Positions 1-8,281 of a stretch of DNA of 38,975 bases are shown here, in pieces. The stretch's first letter is position 1. Each line of letters opens with the position of its first letter. The position numbers were made by a program, and so were the translations under genes. The notes beneath the pieces were generated by a model that worked only from the letters and a program-made list of their open reading frames with translations, was not told the DNA's origin and ran no database searches. Source of the stretch: Nostoc sp. 106C (GTDB taxonomy: Bacteria > Cyanobacteriota > Cyanobacteriia > Cyanobacteriales > Nostocaceae); NCBI RefSeq assembly GCF_002154725.1, contig NZ_MTAW01000068.1, forward strand, positions 1 to 38,975, read 5' to 3'.

Positions 1-345
1 AGAAAGACGCATATAGAGCCTTTGACTTTTAAAACTTGGGTCTATCTGACTTTGACCATCAACTAACTTTTTGATATCTGATAAAAGATTTGGTAGATGT
101 GATTCTGCTTTATAACGTCCTCGACCTCGATAGTTATCTATACAAGTGATACCACTATTTAATTCTTTGATTGCTTTACTAATAGTTACCCGATTCCATC
201 CCAACTCTCGCTGTGCTAGAGAGTGTCCTCCGTATCCTAATGCCACAACTGTTTGTGCAATAAATTTACGTTTGGCTGCTCCTGTTAATTGCTGTGCCGT
301 TTCCTTCAACAAGTGTTTTAGTGAATCCGTTAATTGTATAGACAC
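1..345 (-). CDS. ISAzo13-like transposase, N-terminal part (gene runs off the window)
   Basis: An open frame starts at a GTG (345-343) and stays open to the window edge, giving about 115 residues. The product begins VSIQLTDSLKHLL and contains GAAKRKFIAQTVVALGYGG, then AQRELGWNRVTISKAIKEL, then YRGRGRYKAESHLPNL. This is the helix-turn-helix and linker layout I associate with the N-terminus of ISAzo13-family DDE transposases, which are common in cyanobacteria. The DDE catalytic core would lie beyond position 1, so activity cannot be judged. The truncated Uma2 gene next to it suggests that the element inserted into, or deleted part of, that gene. The family name is from recognition of the sequence, not from a search. 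Confidence 0.7.
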   Translation of the reverse strand, partial: MSIQLTDSLKHLLKETAQQLTGAAKRKFIAQTVVALGYGGHSLAQRELGWNRVTISKAIKELNSGITCIDNYRGRGRYKAESHLPNLLSDIKKLVDGQSQIDPSFKSQRLYMRLS

Positions 346-390
346 CTTTTTCTACCGAAAAATCGAATCATCCTTGAATTTACTACAAAA

Positions 391-433
391 AGGGGAAGGG
401 AGAGGCTGCCTGCGGCAGCCTCTCCCTTCCCCT
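391..433. repeat. Perfect 20-bp-arm hairpin
   Basis: Arms at 391-410 and 414-433 are exact reverse complements around a TGC loop; each arm has a purine-rich half (AGGGGAAGGG) and a GC-rich half ending GGCTGCC. It lies between the transposase start and the Uma2 remnant. It lacks a T-tract on either side, so it is not a standard terminator. It may be an end of the insertion element or an independent palindromic repeat. Confidence 0.75.
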
Positions 434-437
434 CGGA

Positions 438-818
438 ATGATTATCATTCTTATAAACTGTATATTTTATTTTCTGGAAGTCCCTAGTAATGTGCTAGCT
501 TATGGTGCGCTAATTGAGCCTATTCAACTGGCTGTAGAAGTAACTTCAACTAATTGGGATGATGATTATATTGATAAATTAGATGAGTATCAGCGGCTTG
601 GTATTGCTGAGTATTGGATTGTAGATTATTTAGCGATCGCTTCTCGTGCTTATCTGGGTAATCCCAAACTGCCTACGGTTTTTGTTTATCAATTAATTGA
701 TGGTCAATATCAAGTGCAAAAATTTACAGGGAATGACCGCATTATATCTGCTACTTTCCCAGAATTAAATATTACTGTTAAACAAATTGTAGCTGCAAGT
801 CAAATTCAAAAACTTTAA
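438..818 (+). pseudogene. Uma2-family (DUF820) nuclease, 5'-truncated remnant
   Basis: From about residue 20 the product matches the C-terminal half of cyanobacterial Uma2 family endonucleases: IQLAVEVTSTNWDDDYIDKL, then DEYQRLGIAEYWIVDY, then a tail that describes a cargo-less beta region. The glutamate of AVEV and the lysine of DKLDEY correspond to the E...K part of the PD-(D/E)XK nuclease core. Full members are about 180-200 residues and begin with an N-terminal helix and a strand carrying the catalytic aspartate; both are missing here. The first about 15 residues (MIIILINCIFYF) look like read-through from unrelated DNA. I infer that the 5' half was lost when the neighbouring insertion element arrived. 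It is probably non-functional. Confidence 0.65.
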
Positions 819-904
819 TTACAGTTTATTTATAAAGTACATATACAGCGTTTTTCAGGTAAATGAGGTACAGGTAAGGGTACAAGAATGTGTTTTATTT
901 TTAC

Positions 905-1320
905 TTAAGTTTGTAGCATAAAATCTTCTGGGTCTATACCCCAATTTACCCAACTAATAGCCTCTCTTGCGGATGCTATATTTGAAGGTACGCGCAATAT
1001 TATGAATATTTCCTGTACTGAGACAAATCATTTTTAATAAACACATGAATTCTAGAGATGTAGAACCACGTCGATTTATTTCTTGGTAATTATCAATTCT
1101 TAATAAACTGTATTCTTGCCAACTATCTAACTCAATTGCACCCAATTCTTCACAAATGCGTTTGTAGCCAATACCTTGAATCAAAACTCTTCTGAGTTCT
1201 GCGTTACGTTCTTCAAGTAACCATGTTGCTTGCCATTGATTTGCAAATACTTTACCGTATTTTTCAGGTAGTCTAACACCTTCATAAGCATATACTTTAA
1301 AACCATCAGCATACTCTATT
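905..1320 (-). pseudogene. DUF6745-like protein, truncated and frameshifted remnant
   Basis: Reading from about 1320 downward gives EYADGFKVYAYEGVRLP, NQWQATWLLEERNAELRRVL, IQGIGYKRICEELG and onward until about position 990, where that frame runs into KYSIRKRGY and a stop. In the next frame the sequence continues VPSNIASAREAISWVNWG and ends PEDFMLQT with a stop at 905-907. That ending is typical of the C-terminus of DUF6745 proteins. An in-frame TAA lies directly upstream of the first recognisable codon, so the N-terminal part is gone. One frameshift plus the 5' loss make this a dead gene. The family function is not known. Confidence 0.6.
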
Positions 1321-1429
1321 TAATATTATTTATATGCGATCGCTGCAATAACAATTTTAGTATCCGAAATCGCTCTAAAGCGCAGCTACAAGCATTTTAT
1401 AGTTTTTATCAATGCATTAAAACACAACT

Positions 1430-1702
1430 TTACCATTTCAAATAAGCAGCTTCAATTCCCTGTTCGCGCTTAATTTTGCTATCTTTTTCAAACCAGGCAA
1501 TTACCTGTGCTGTGGTTAAATCTTCTATAGCAACACCATATTCTTGGGCAATATGTGTTAATAGCTTCAGAGATGAAATTGTCAATCTTGTTAAAAATTT
1601 CTCTGAAGAAGATAATAAAGCTGCGTCTACTTTTGCTGACTCTTCCAAACTTAAAAACTGTTCTGATGGCGAATTTGTCATTTGTCCTTTGTCATTAGTC
1701 AT
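1430..1702 (-). CDS. Small conserved-looking hypothetical protein
   Basis: The product has 90 residues, or 83 if it starts at the second ATG (1681). The body, LTISSLKLLTHIAQEYGVAI followed by EDLTTAQVIAWFEKDSKI, looks like two or three amphipathic helices and has no catalytic motif I recognise. The first residues (MTNDKGQMTN) are encoded by a heptamer-repeat tract, so the true start may be the internal ATG. It lies downstream of sufR on the same strand, 76 nt away, and could be co-transcribed with it. Codon use resembles the neighbours. Function unknown. Confidence 0.55.
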   Translation of the reverse strand: MTNDKGQMTNSPSEQFLSLEESAKVDAALLSSSEKFLTRLTISSLKLLTHIAQEYGVAIEDLTTAQVIAWFEKDSKIKREQGIEAAYLKW

Positions 1703-1760
1703 TGGTCATTTGTTATTTCTCTGTGTCACCGCGTCTTGTGTCTCCGTGTCCCCCTTGTCC
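1677..1760. repeat. Heptamer-type and CGCGTC-type short repeats
   Basis: 1677-1716 is a run of GTCATTTGTC / TTTGTCATTAGTCATTGGTC variants. It is followed by a CTCTGTGTCACCGCGTC-like tract to about 1760. The same two repeat types stand side by side again near 10010-10093 and 32034-32184. The first tract supplies the ATG of the small upstream-facing gene. Confidence 0.7.
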
Positions 1761-1778
1761 TTTTTGTCTGCCTGATCC

Positions 1779-2456
1779 CTATTCCCGCGCTTGGACTAAA
1801 TACCCACAACGATGTTCGCCATTGATAATCCAGTGGGTGCGCTCTACTGTACAATCTGGGAGAACAGCGGCAAACATTTCTAATTCATGACCGCAAATGC
1901 TGGGGAATGATTCGGCAACATTAGAAATAGCGCATTTATGTTCCATTAAAATAAAGCGATCGCATTCTGAGGAGTCATGGGAATCTACAGGATGATACTC
2001 AGCCATGAAGCCTTCAGCTTTTCTAAATTCCACTAGATTGGCTACACGCTCTTTTAAGGAACCTTTACCTAAGCGATCGCGGTATTCTTGCGCCTTGCGT
2101 TCCCACTGTTTTTGTAAAATTGTTTTAACTTGGTCTCGCCCTACCGTTTCTGCTAAAGTATCAAGCAGGGAAACCGCAAAATTTCCGTAACTATCACCAA
2201 AGTGATCGCTCTGACGATGCAGGCGATCGCGTCCTAGGGAACTGAGTTGATAAACGTGCTGCGGACGCCCCATCCCCGCCTGCACTGTGGTTGAATACAA
2301 AATTAGCTCTTCCGCCTCCAAATCCTTGAGATGGCGACGGATCGCTTGGGCACTAATATCTAAGACTTCAGCTAGCTCAAAAGCGGTTGCTTGTGAGTGT
2401 TCGAGGAGATATTCCAGAATATCTTGCTTCGTTGAGGACTGGTGGGTAGTCGCCAT
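1779..2456 (-). CDS. sufR: SufR, iron-sulfur-sensing repressor of the suf operon
   Basis: The product has 225 residues. The N-terminus is a winged helix-turn-helix: ILEYLLEHSQATAFELAEVL, then DISAQAIRRHLKDLEAEELI. The C-terminal half carries five cysteines at about 165, 175, 188, 202 and 217. The last four have the spacing C-X12-C-X13-C-X14-C, which is the cluster-binding signature of cyanobacterial SufR. Family knowledge: SufR binds an Fe-S cluster and represses sufBCDS and itself. The gene is divergent from sufB and two matching operators lie between them, so autoregulation is expected. The ATG at 2456 has a GAGAAG ribosome site just upstream. Very secure call. Confidence 0.95.
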   Translation of the reverse strand: MATTHQSSTKQDILEYLLEHSQATAFELAEVLDISAQAIRRHLKDLEAEELILYSTTVQAGMGRPQHVYQLSSLGRDRLHRQSDHFGDSYGNFAVSLLDTLAETVGRDQVKTILQKQWERKAQEYRDRLGKGSLKERVANLVEFRKAEGFMAEYHPVDSHDSSECDRFILMEHKCAISNVAESFPSICGHELEMFAAVLPDCTVERTHWIINGEHRCGYLVQARE

Positions 2457-2460
2457 CTTC

Positions 2461-2486
2461 TCTGCCAGACGCTGCGCGAACGTCCC
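2461..2486. repeat. Dispersed-repeat-like sequence in the sufR leader
   Basis: The stretch containing GCCAGACGCTGCGCGAACG resembles a short GC-rich motif (AGACGCTGCGCGAACG) that I know to be widespread between genes of Nostoc-type genomes. It lies immediately upstream of the sufR start codon and would be transcribed in the sufR leader. The assignment rests on recognition only. Confidence 0.4.
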
Positions 2487-2512
2487 AAAAATTTCTTTGA
2501 AAATTTGACTTT

Positions 2513-2527
2513 AACAACATTGTTGTT
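2513..2527. promoter_or_regulatory. SufR operator 1
   Basis: Perfect inverted repeat AACAAC-ATT-GTTGTT between sufR and sufB. SufR is known to recognise inverted CAAC/GTTG sites in the sufR-sufB intergenic region. It is the sufR-proximal one of two identical-architecture sites whose centres are 45 bp apart. Confidence 0.85.
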
Positions 2528-2557
2528 GTTAATCTAGCGTAAAATGAAGATAAGTTA

Positions 2558-2572
2558 AACAACATAGTTGTT
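2558..2572. promoter_or_regulatory. SufR operator 2
   Basis: Perfect inverted repeat AACAAC-ATA-GTTGTT, sufB-proximal. The AT-rich stretch between the two operators probably holds the promoter elements for both directions, so both genes would be silenced together. Transcript starts cannot be fixed by eye. Confidence 0.85.
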
Positions 2573-2667
2573 GTTTTAGTCTCCATCCCTATTTTAACAG
2601 CCGTGTAACCACTCTGTAACCGTAGATGGGAATTGTTTAAAACCAAGCCCGTCTCCCATTCTGAAGG

Positions 2668-2711
2668 GCAGCGCGTTGCGGGATTCCCCCCGTTGTAGCG
2701 ACTGCAATAGA
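2668..2711. repeat. Hairpin-forming dispersed repeat in the sufB leader
   Basis: GCAGCGCGTTGCGGG is followed by CCCCCCGTTGTAGCGACTGC, which can fold into an imperfect hairpin. The motif resembles a repeat seen between genes of many Nostocales. It lies 30 nt before the sufB start, inside the expected leader and downstream of the operators, so it could affect mRNA stability. That role is inference. Confidence 0.45.
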
Positions 2712-2741
2712 GATTTAAACGAACACGAGAGATTATTACTG

Positions 2742-4181
2742 ATGAGCGCCACTGTCAAAACCTTAGTCAACCAACCATACAAGTACGGCTTCGTAACCGA
2801 CATTGAGGCCGACACTATTCCGCGTGGACTAAACGAGGACGTTATTCGCTTGATCTCCGCCAAGAAGAACGAGCCGGAATTCATGCTGGAGTTTCGCCTC
2901 AGAGCGTATCGCCAGTGGCAGAAAATGACAGAACCAACTTGGCCTAGTGTCAAGTATCCACCGATAGATTATCAGGATATCATCTACTATTCAGCTCCTA
3001 AACAGAAAAAACAAAAGCTGGAAAGTTTGGATGAGGTTGATCCTACTCTGCTAGAAACCTTTGAAAAGCTAGGCATTCCCCTGTCTGAACAAAAGCGTCT
3101 GACAAATGTCGCTGTTGATGCTATTTTCGATAGTGTATCCGTCGCCACAACTTTTAAGGAAAAGCTAGCTAAAGACGGCGTAATTTTCTGCTCGATTTCC
3201 GAAGCATTGCAGGAACATCCAGAACTGGTAAAAAAATATCTGGGTAGCGTCGTTCCCGTAGCTGACAATTACTTTGCAGCGCTGAACGCTGCTGTATTCA
3301 GTGATGGTTCTTTCGTCTATATTCCTAAAGGCGTTAAATGCCCAATGGAACTGTCTACCTATTTCCGCATCAACTCTGGTGATACTGGACAATTTGAGCG
3401 GACATTAATTGTGGCTGAAGAAGGTAGCTATGTTTCCTACCTAGAAGGTTGTACAGCACCAATGTACGACAGCAATCAACTACACGCAGCTGTTGTAGAA
3501 CTTGTTGCTTTGGACAATGCTGAAATTAAATACTCCACAGTACAGAATTGGTACGCTGGAGATGCTAACGGCAAAGGTGGTATTTACAACTTTGTCACTA
3601 AGCGTGGTTTGTGTCAGGGTGTCAATTCCAAAATTTCCTGGACTCAAGTAGAAACAGGTTCAGCAATTACTTGGAAGTATCCCAGCTGCGTATTGGTGGG
3701 TGATAACTCTGTAGGTGAATTTTACTCGGTGGCGCTGACAAATCATATGCAGCAGGCAGACACCGGCACGAAGATGATTCATATTGGTAAAAACACACGC
3801 AGCACCATTATTTCTAAAGGAATCTCCGCAGGTAACTCCAGCAACAGCTATCGGGGTTTGGTAAAAGTGAATCCGAAAGCGCAAGGGGCGAGAAACTATT
3901 CTCAGTGCGACTCAATGCTGATTGGAGATAATGCCCATGCGAACACTTTCCCTTATATTCAGGTACAAAATAATACTGCCAAGGTAGAGCATGAAGCTTC
4001 TACTTCTAAGATTGGGGAAGATCAGCTATTCTATTTCGCCCAAAGGGGCATTTCGGCAGAAGATGCAATTTCGATGATGATTAGCGGCTTCTGCAAGGAT
4101 GTATTCAATCAACTGCCGATGGAATTTGCTGTGGAAGCTGATAAGTTATTGAGCCTGAAGTTGGAAGGTAGTGTTGGTTAA
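2742..4181 (+). CDS. sufB: SufB, Fe-S cluster scaffold subunit
   Basis: The product has 479 residues, the usual cyanobacterial SufB length. SufB forms the SufBC2D scaffold on which new Fe-S clusters are built in the cytoplasm, receiving sulfur from SufS. Family stretches are clear: [40 protein letters not shown], and [20 protein letters not shown], whose Cys (about residue 389) corresponds to the essential cysteine of E. coli SufB (C405). The tail [19 protein letters not shown] is also typical. I chose ATG 2742 over an upstream TTG at 2676 because [17 protein letters not shown] is the conserved N-terminus and a CGAGAG ribosome site precedes it. First gene of the operon, under the two SufR operators. 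Confidence 0.97.
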   Translation: MSATVKTLVNQPYKYGFVTDIEADTIPRGLNEDVIRLISAKKNEPEFMLEFRLRAYRQWQKMTEPTWPSVKYPPIDYQDIIYYSAPKQKKQKLESLDEVDPTLLETFEKLGIPLSEQKRLTNVAVDAIFDSVSVATTFKEKLAKDGVIFCSISEALQEHPELVKKYLGSVVPVADNYFAALNAAVFSDGSFVYIPKGVKCPMELSTYFRINSGDTGQFERTLIVAEEGSYVSYLEGCTAPMYDSNQLHAAVVELVALDNAEIKYSTVQNWYAGDANGKGGIYNFVTKRGLCQGVNSKISWTQVETGSAITWKYPSCVLVGDNSVGEFYSVALTNHMQQADTGTKMIHIGKNTRSTIISKGISAGNSSNSYRGLVKVNPKAQGARNYSQCDSMLIGDNAHANTFPYIQVQNNTAKVEHEASTSKIGEDQLFYFAQRGISAEDAISMMISGFCKDVFNQLPMEFAVEADKLLSLKLEGSVG

Positions 4182-4258
4182 TGCTTGTAGTCAGCACTTG
4201 AGAAATCTTAAGAAGCGCTGAAGCGCAACTACGAACTGAGAGAGATAAGAGAGAGAAC

Positions 4259-5047
4259 ATGATTATTGAAAATAGCGAAGTTGTGCTGTCAGTCAGGGAT
4301 CTGACGGCTACAGTTGATGGGACACCGATTCTCAAGGGTGTAAATCTGGAAGTTCGTGCGGGTGAAATCCATGCGATTATGGGGCCGAATGGTTCTGGTA
4401 AGAGTACTTTTTCTAAGGTATTAGCAGGACATCCAGCATATCAAGTGACTGGTGGTGAAGTAATTTTCCAAGGGCAAAATCTGCTGGAATTAGAACCAGA
4501 GGAACGAGCGAGATCTGGTGTATTTTTAGCGTTTCAATATCCCCTAGAAATTCCCGGTGTCAGCAATTTAGATTTCTTGCGGGTAGCATACAATTCTCGC
4601 CGCAAAGCACAGGGTTTAGAAGAATTGGATGCGTTTGATTTTGACGACTTGGTAGAGCAAAAGCTGGAAGTTGTGAAGATGAATTCGGCTTTCCTCAACC
4701 GCAGTGTGAATGAAGGATTTTCTGGTGGTGAGAAAAAGCGGAATGAAATTCTGCAAATGGCACTGCTGGAACCGAAGTTAGCAATTTTGGACGAAACCGA
4801 TTCAGGTTTAGATATTGATGCGCTGAAGATTGTGGCGAACGGGGTTAACCAACTGGCAAGCCCGGAGAATGCCACGATTATGATTACCCACTACCAACGG
4901 TTACTCAATTATATTGTGCCCGACTATGTGCATGTGATGGCACGGGGACAAATTCTGATGTCTGGCGGTAAGGATTTGGCGCTGGAATTGGAATCTCGTG
5001 GTTATGACTGGGTAGTAGAAGAAAACGTTGTTGAGGTGGGTGTCTGA
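4259..5047 (+). CDS. sufC: SufC, ABC-type ATPase of the SufBCD complex
   Basis: The product has 262 residues. SufC is the soluble ABC ATPase that dimerises within SufBC2D and drives conformational change during cluster assembly. The Walker A GPNGSGKS is at residues 42-49, followed by the Q-loop [13 protein letters not shown], the signature SGGEKKRNE, the Walker [13 protein letters not shown] and a late histidine in [11 protein letters not shown]. The DETDSGLD form is the SufC-specific Walker B. The AGAGAGAG ribosome site ends 2-3 nt before the ATG. The 77-nt gap after sufB carries a short GCGCTGAAGCGCAACTACGA motif that looks like another dispersed repeat. The TGA overlaps the sufD ATG by one base. 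Confidence 0.97.
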   Translation: MIIENSEVVLSVRDLTATVDGTPILKGVNLEVRAGEIHAIMGPNGSGKSTFSKVLAGHPAYQVTGGEVIFQGQNLLELEPEERARSGVFLAFQYPLEIPGVSNLDFLRVAYNSRRKAQGLEELDAFDFDDLVEQKLEVVKMNSAFLNRSVNEGFSGGEKKRNEILQMALLEPKLAILDETDSGLDIDALKIVANGVNQLASPENATIMITHYQRLLNYIVPDYVHVMARGQILMSGGKDLALELESRGYDWVVEENVVEVGV

Positions 5048-6411
5048 TGACTATTCAAGTATCCCCCAGCCCAATTGCTAACTCAGATGCTATGAGTTTG
5101 AGATCTGCTGTCTTAGATAGAGATGAATATCTAACTGGTTTGTTAAATCAGCTAACAGCACAAAAAGCAGAAGGTTGGTTGCAGGAATTACGCCAACATG
5201 CTGTTAAATGGGTACGTCACTCGACTATCCCTACCACCCGTGAGGAAGAATGGCGATTTACTGATTTGTCAGCGTTGCGCAAGGTGCAATTTCAGGCAGC
5301 AACGCAATTTATACCATCAGAAATTTCGTCACTGACTCTACCAGAAGCCGCTAACAGTCGGTTGGTGTTTGTTAACGGAGTGTACACGCCAGACTTATCT
5401 GCAATTACAGATTTACCTGCGGGTGTTATTGTCAGTAATTTGACAGCATTACCCCAAGCTGAACAGGAACACATCAGCCAGTATTTAGCTCAAGCTGAAG
5501 GGGCAGAAGAAGTATTTACTGCACTCAATACTGCCGGGTTAACTGATGTCGCAGTGGTAGTGGTGAGAAAGAATGTAGTCATTGAAACGCCAATTCACTT
5601 ATTATTTATTGCCGTCGGCGGTGACAAGCCGACGATTTCGCAGCCACGTTGTTTGGTAGTGGCGGAAAGTGGCTCGCAAGTAACTTTTATTGAAGAATAT
5701 ACGAACCACAAAGACACAGAGGGAAAGGTTTACCTTACCAATGCGGTTACGGAAATTTGGTTAGCTGAGAATGCCCAAGTGAGTCATACTAGGGTTGAGC
5801 GGGAAGGTGCAGAGGCTTTCCATATTGGAAAAACTGCGATCGCTCAGGCTCGTGATAGTCGCTATACCTGTAATGCAATTACCTTTGGGGGAAAGCTGTC
5901 ACGGCATAATTTAGAGGTTTTGCAAACTGGTGAGCAAACCGAAACAACACTCAACGGTTTGACAATTATTTATGGCAATCAGTTAGCTGATACTCACAGT
6001 GCGATCGCGCTGAATCATCCCTATGGTAAAAGTGAACAATTGCATAAGTGTATCGTAGGCGATCGCGCCCATGCAGTATTCAATGGCAAAGTTTTTGTTC
6101 CCAAACCAGCACAGCTAACAAATGCAGCCCAATTGAATCGGAATTTGCTGCTTTCATCGAAAGCTAGAGTTGATACAAAACCCCAACTAGAAATTACAGC
6201 AGATAACGTGAAATGCGCTCACGGTGCTACTGTTAGCCAGTTGGAGGATGATGAAATATTTTATCTACAAAGTCGGGGAATTGATGAAAATGCTGCCCGG
6301 AATTTGTTGATTAACGCTTTTGCAGCCGAAATTATCAATCAAATACCAGTTGCTTCCCTGCGCGAAACTCTTTTAACCACAGTCAATAGTCTCAAGTCAT
6401 CTCATGACTAA
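5047..6411 (+). CDS. sufD: SufD, Fe-S cluster assembly subunit
   Basis: The product has 454 residues. SufD is the SufB paralogue in SufBC2D. The N-terminal helical part has TIPTTREEEWRFTDLSALRK, typical of SufD. The beta-helix core follows, with HSAIALNHPYGKSEQLHKCI and VDTKPQLEITADNVKCAHGA; the histidine of CAHGAT (about residue 392) matches the conserved SufD histidine (E. coli H360). The tail QSRGIDENAARNLLINAFAA is shared with SufB. Translation is coupled to sufC: the ATG overlaps the sufC stop by one base. The stop codon lies inside the first copy boundary of an ATGACTA heptamer array. Confidence 0.95.
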   Translation: MTIQVSPSPIANSDAMSLRSAVLDRDEYLTGLLNQLTAQKAEGWLQELRQHAVKWVRHSTIPTTREEEWRFTDLSALRKVQFQAATQFIPSEISSLTLPEAANSRLVFVNGVYTPDLSAITDLPAGVIVSNLTALPQAEQEHISQYLAQAEGAEEVFTALNTAGLTDVAVVVVRKNVVIETPIHLLFIAVGGDKPTISQPRCLVVAESGSQVTFIEEYTNHKDTEGKVYLTNAVTEIWLAENAQVSHTRVEREGAEAFHIGKTAIAQARDSRYTCNAITFGGKLSRHNLEVLQTGEQTETTLNGLTIIYGNQLADTHSAIALNHPYGKSEQLHKCIVGDRAHAVFNGKVFVPKPAQLTNAAQLNRNLLLSSKARVDTKPQLEITADNVKCAHGATVSQLEDDEIFYLQSRGIDENAARNLLINAFAAEIINQIPVASLRETLLTTVNSLKSSHD

Positions 6412-6438
6412 TGACTAATGACTAATGACTAATGACTA
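6404..6438 (+). repeat. Heptamer array (ATGACTA)5
   Basis: Five perfect tandem copies of ATGACTA fill 6404-6438. The array overlaps the last two sense codons and the stop of sufD and occupies almost all of the 34-nt gap before sufS. Such heptanucleotide tandem repeats are a known hallmark of heterocystous cyanobacteria. Confidence 0.95.
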
Positions 6439-6445
6439 ATTACCA

Positions 6446-7708
6446 ATGACTTTTACTTCTACCAAAACCCTAGCCGATTTAGTTCGTGGTGATTTCCCGA
6501 TTTTGCATCAGGAAGTCAATGGTAAACCCTTAGTTTACCTAGATAATGCTGCTACTTCCCAAAAACCTCTGCTGGTACTCAATACCCTAAGAGATTATTA
6601 CGAGCAGTATAATGCTAACGTGCATCGGGGTGCCCATATTCTCAGCGCTCAAGCTACTGACGCTTATGAAGGTGCTAGAGATAAAGTTACCAAATTTATC
6701 AATGCTGCATCGCGTCAAGAAATTGTCTACACCCGCAATGCGAGTGAGGCGATTAACTTGGTGGCTTATAGCTGGGGAATGAATAATTTGCAGCCGGGAG
6801 ATGAAATTATTTTGTCGGTGATGGAACACCACAGTAATATAGTCCCTTGGCAATTTGTGGCACAAAAAACGGGTGCGGTACTCAAATTTGTGGAACTGAC
6901 ACCAGAACAAACTTTTGATTTGGAGCAGTTCAAAAGACTGATTTCTGATAAAACTAAATTAGTGTCAGTAGTTCATGTTTCTAATACTTTGGGTTGCATA
7001 AATCCAGTACAAGAAATAGCTGCGATCGCTCACAGATACGGTGCGAAATTCTTAATGGATGCTTGTCAAAGTGTTCCTCATATGCCCATTGATGTGCAAC
7101 AAATAGACTGTGATTGGTTAGTCGCCTCCGGTCATAAAATGTGTGCCCCGACTGGGATAGGCTTTTTATATGGCAAGTTAGAATTGCTAGAATCAATGCC
7201 ACCATTTTTCGGTGGTGGTGAGATGATTGCGGAGGTATATTTAGACCATTCTACCTATGCAGAATTACCCCATAAATTTGAAGCGGGTACACCTGCAATT
7301 GGCGAAGCGATCGCTTTGGGTGCAGCAATCGATTATCTTACTAATATTGGTATGGATAAAATCCATGCTTATGAAGCCGAATTAACAGCTTATTTGTTCC
7401 AACAATTAGAGCAAATTCCCCAAATTCAAATTTACGGGCCGAAGCCAGATAATAAAGGTGAGGGTAGAGCAGCTTTAGCATCGTTTACAACACCAGATGT
7501 TCACGCCAACGACCTATCTACATTATTAGATCAAGAAGGCGTTGCCATCCGTTCTGGACATCACTGCACTCAACCATTACACCGTTACTTAAATGTTGCG
7601 GGAACAGCACGGGCAAGTTTATATTTCTACAACACCCGTGAGGAAATAGATATTTTTATCAAAGCCTTGAAGGACACTCTTGACTTTTTTGCTGGAATAT
7701 TTGCTTAA
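6446..7708 (+). CDS. sufS: SufS, group II cysteine desulfurase
   Basis: The product has 420 residues. It is a PLP enzyme that removes sulfur from cysteine and delivers it to SufBC2D. The PLP lysine is K231 in [18 protein letters not shown], and the catalytic cysteine is C374 in [13 protein letters not shown], the short-loop context of group II (SufS/NifS-like) enzymes. Substrate/PLP residues are visible in [11 protein letters not shown] and [10 protein letters not shown]. The length is normal. There is no clear Shine-Dalgarno sequence; the upstream 34 nt are mostly heptamer repeats, so translation may depend on coupling to sufD or on a leader-weak start. Last gene of the operon; a hairpin terminator follows directly. 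Confidence 0.96.
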   Translation: MTFTSTKTLADLVRGDFPILHQEVNGKPLVYLDNAATSQKPLLVLNTLRDYYEQYNANVHRGAHILSAQATDAYEGARDKVTKFINAASRQEIVYTRNASEAINLVAYSWGMNNLQPGDEIILSVMEHHSNIVPWQFVAQKTGAVLKFVELTPEQTFDLEQFKRLISDKTKLVSVVHVSNTLGCINPVQEIAAIAHRYGAKFLMDACQSVPHMPIDVQQIDCDWLVASGHKMCAPTGIGFLYGKLELLESMPPFFGGGEMIAEVYLDHSTYAELPHKFEAGTPAIGEAIALGAAIDYLTNIGMDKIHAYEAELTAYLFQQLEQIPQIQIYGPKPDNKGEGRAALASFTTPDVHANDLSTLLDQEGVAIRSGHHCTQPLHRYLNVAGTARASLYFYNTREEIDIFIKALKDTLDFFAGIFA

Positions 7709-7713
7709 TTTTG

Positions 7714-7736
7714 GGTGGGCAATGCCCACCTTTTTT
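7714..7736 (+). terminator. Rho-independent terminator of the suf operon
   Basis: GGTGGG-CAATG-CCCACC stem-loop followed by six T residues, starting 6 nt after the sufS stop. Confidence 0.9.
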
Positions 7737-7844
7737 AATTTTAAAATATTAAACTTTCTCCAACTGCTCTATCTCTGAATTGGCAATTAAATTCTTAAGA
7801 TAGTCACGAGTTTCTGAGAAAGTTAAATACAAAAAATTGTTGTG

Positions 7845-8045
7845 TTAAACCAGTATTTCATATTGATTGAGAACGACTTCATTGGCATCTTCACGCCAAC
7901 TCAAACCGTAAATTAGTCCTAAATTACAAGCCTTGCTTCCAAGTTCACCAATTTCTAAGAGTATATCTTTATATTCGGGTTTTAGCTTTTCTTTCCTAAT
8001 CATCTCATCAAGTAAGGCTTGATATTCAGTATTAGCTTCACTCAT
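7845..8045 (-). CDS. Small hypothetical protein
   Basis: The product has 66 residues from an ATG at 8045 (MSEANTEYQALLDEMIRKE). A longer reading from a GTG at 8138 adds 31 residues of unlikely composition. It is predicted mostly helical and has the segment EIGELGSKACNLGLIYGL near the C-terminus. I do not recognise the family. It stands alone, convergent with the suf operon. The fragment of tenA just upstream shows that this region has been rearranged. Confidence 0.45.
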   Translation of the reverse strand: MSEANTEYQALLDEMIRKEKLKPEYKDILLEIGELGSKACNLGLIYGLSWREDANEVVLNQYEILV

Positions 8046-8101
8046 AAGTCGTATAAAATTTAGCAACGAGCACCTGTAATTATAACCGCTAAAAATTAAA
8101 A

Positions 8102-8203
8102 TTATTGAAATTGAGATACAGCCCATTCGCGCACGCACTCATGCGCTAGACAAGCCTGGGCTAAATTTTGATTTGCTGTCCACAACTCAATGGATAGAGT
8201 CAT
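8102..8203 (-). pseudogene. Duplicated 5' fragment of tenA
   Basis: 8141-8203 matches 9944-10006, the first 21 codons of the tenA gene in this window including its ATG, at 59 of 63 bases. The reading MTLSIELWTANQNLAQACL is shared apart from one residue, then diverges and stops after 33 codons. Homology does not extend upstream of the ATG. It is therefore a remnant of a duplicated or replaced tenA. Expression as a 33-residue peptide is possible but not supported. Confidence 0.75.
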
Positions 8204-8281
8204 ACGAAGTTGCCATTATCTGCTCTGGTACTTAGAACTCAGATCATGATACCCTAGAGCAACAGTACTTGCATAACTTAA

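Noticed and set aside
437-449. AATGA-TTA-TCATT palindrome resembling part of a Fur box, about 2 kb from the suf locus
   Set aside because: Only 13 bp, not the full 19-bp Fur pattern, and it precedes a truncated pseudogene, so it has no plausible target.
146-487. 113-codon plus-strand frame over the transposase start and the hairpin
   Set aside because: It is antisense to the transposase frame, has no family resemblance, and includes both arms of the palindrome.
2594-2953. 119-codon minus-strand frame over the sufB leader and N-terminus
   Set aside because: Shadow of sufB; starts inside a secure gene and has unlikely composition.
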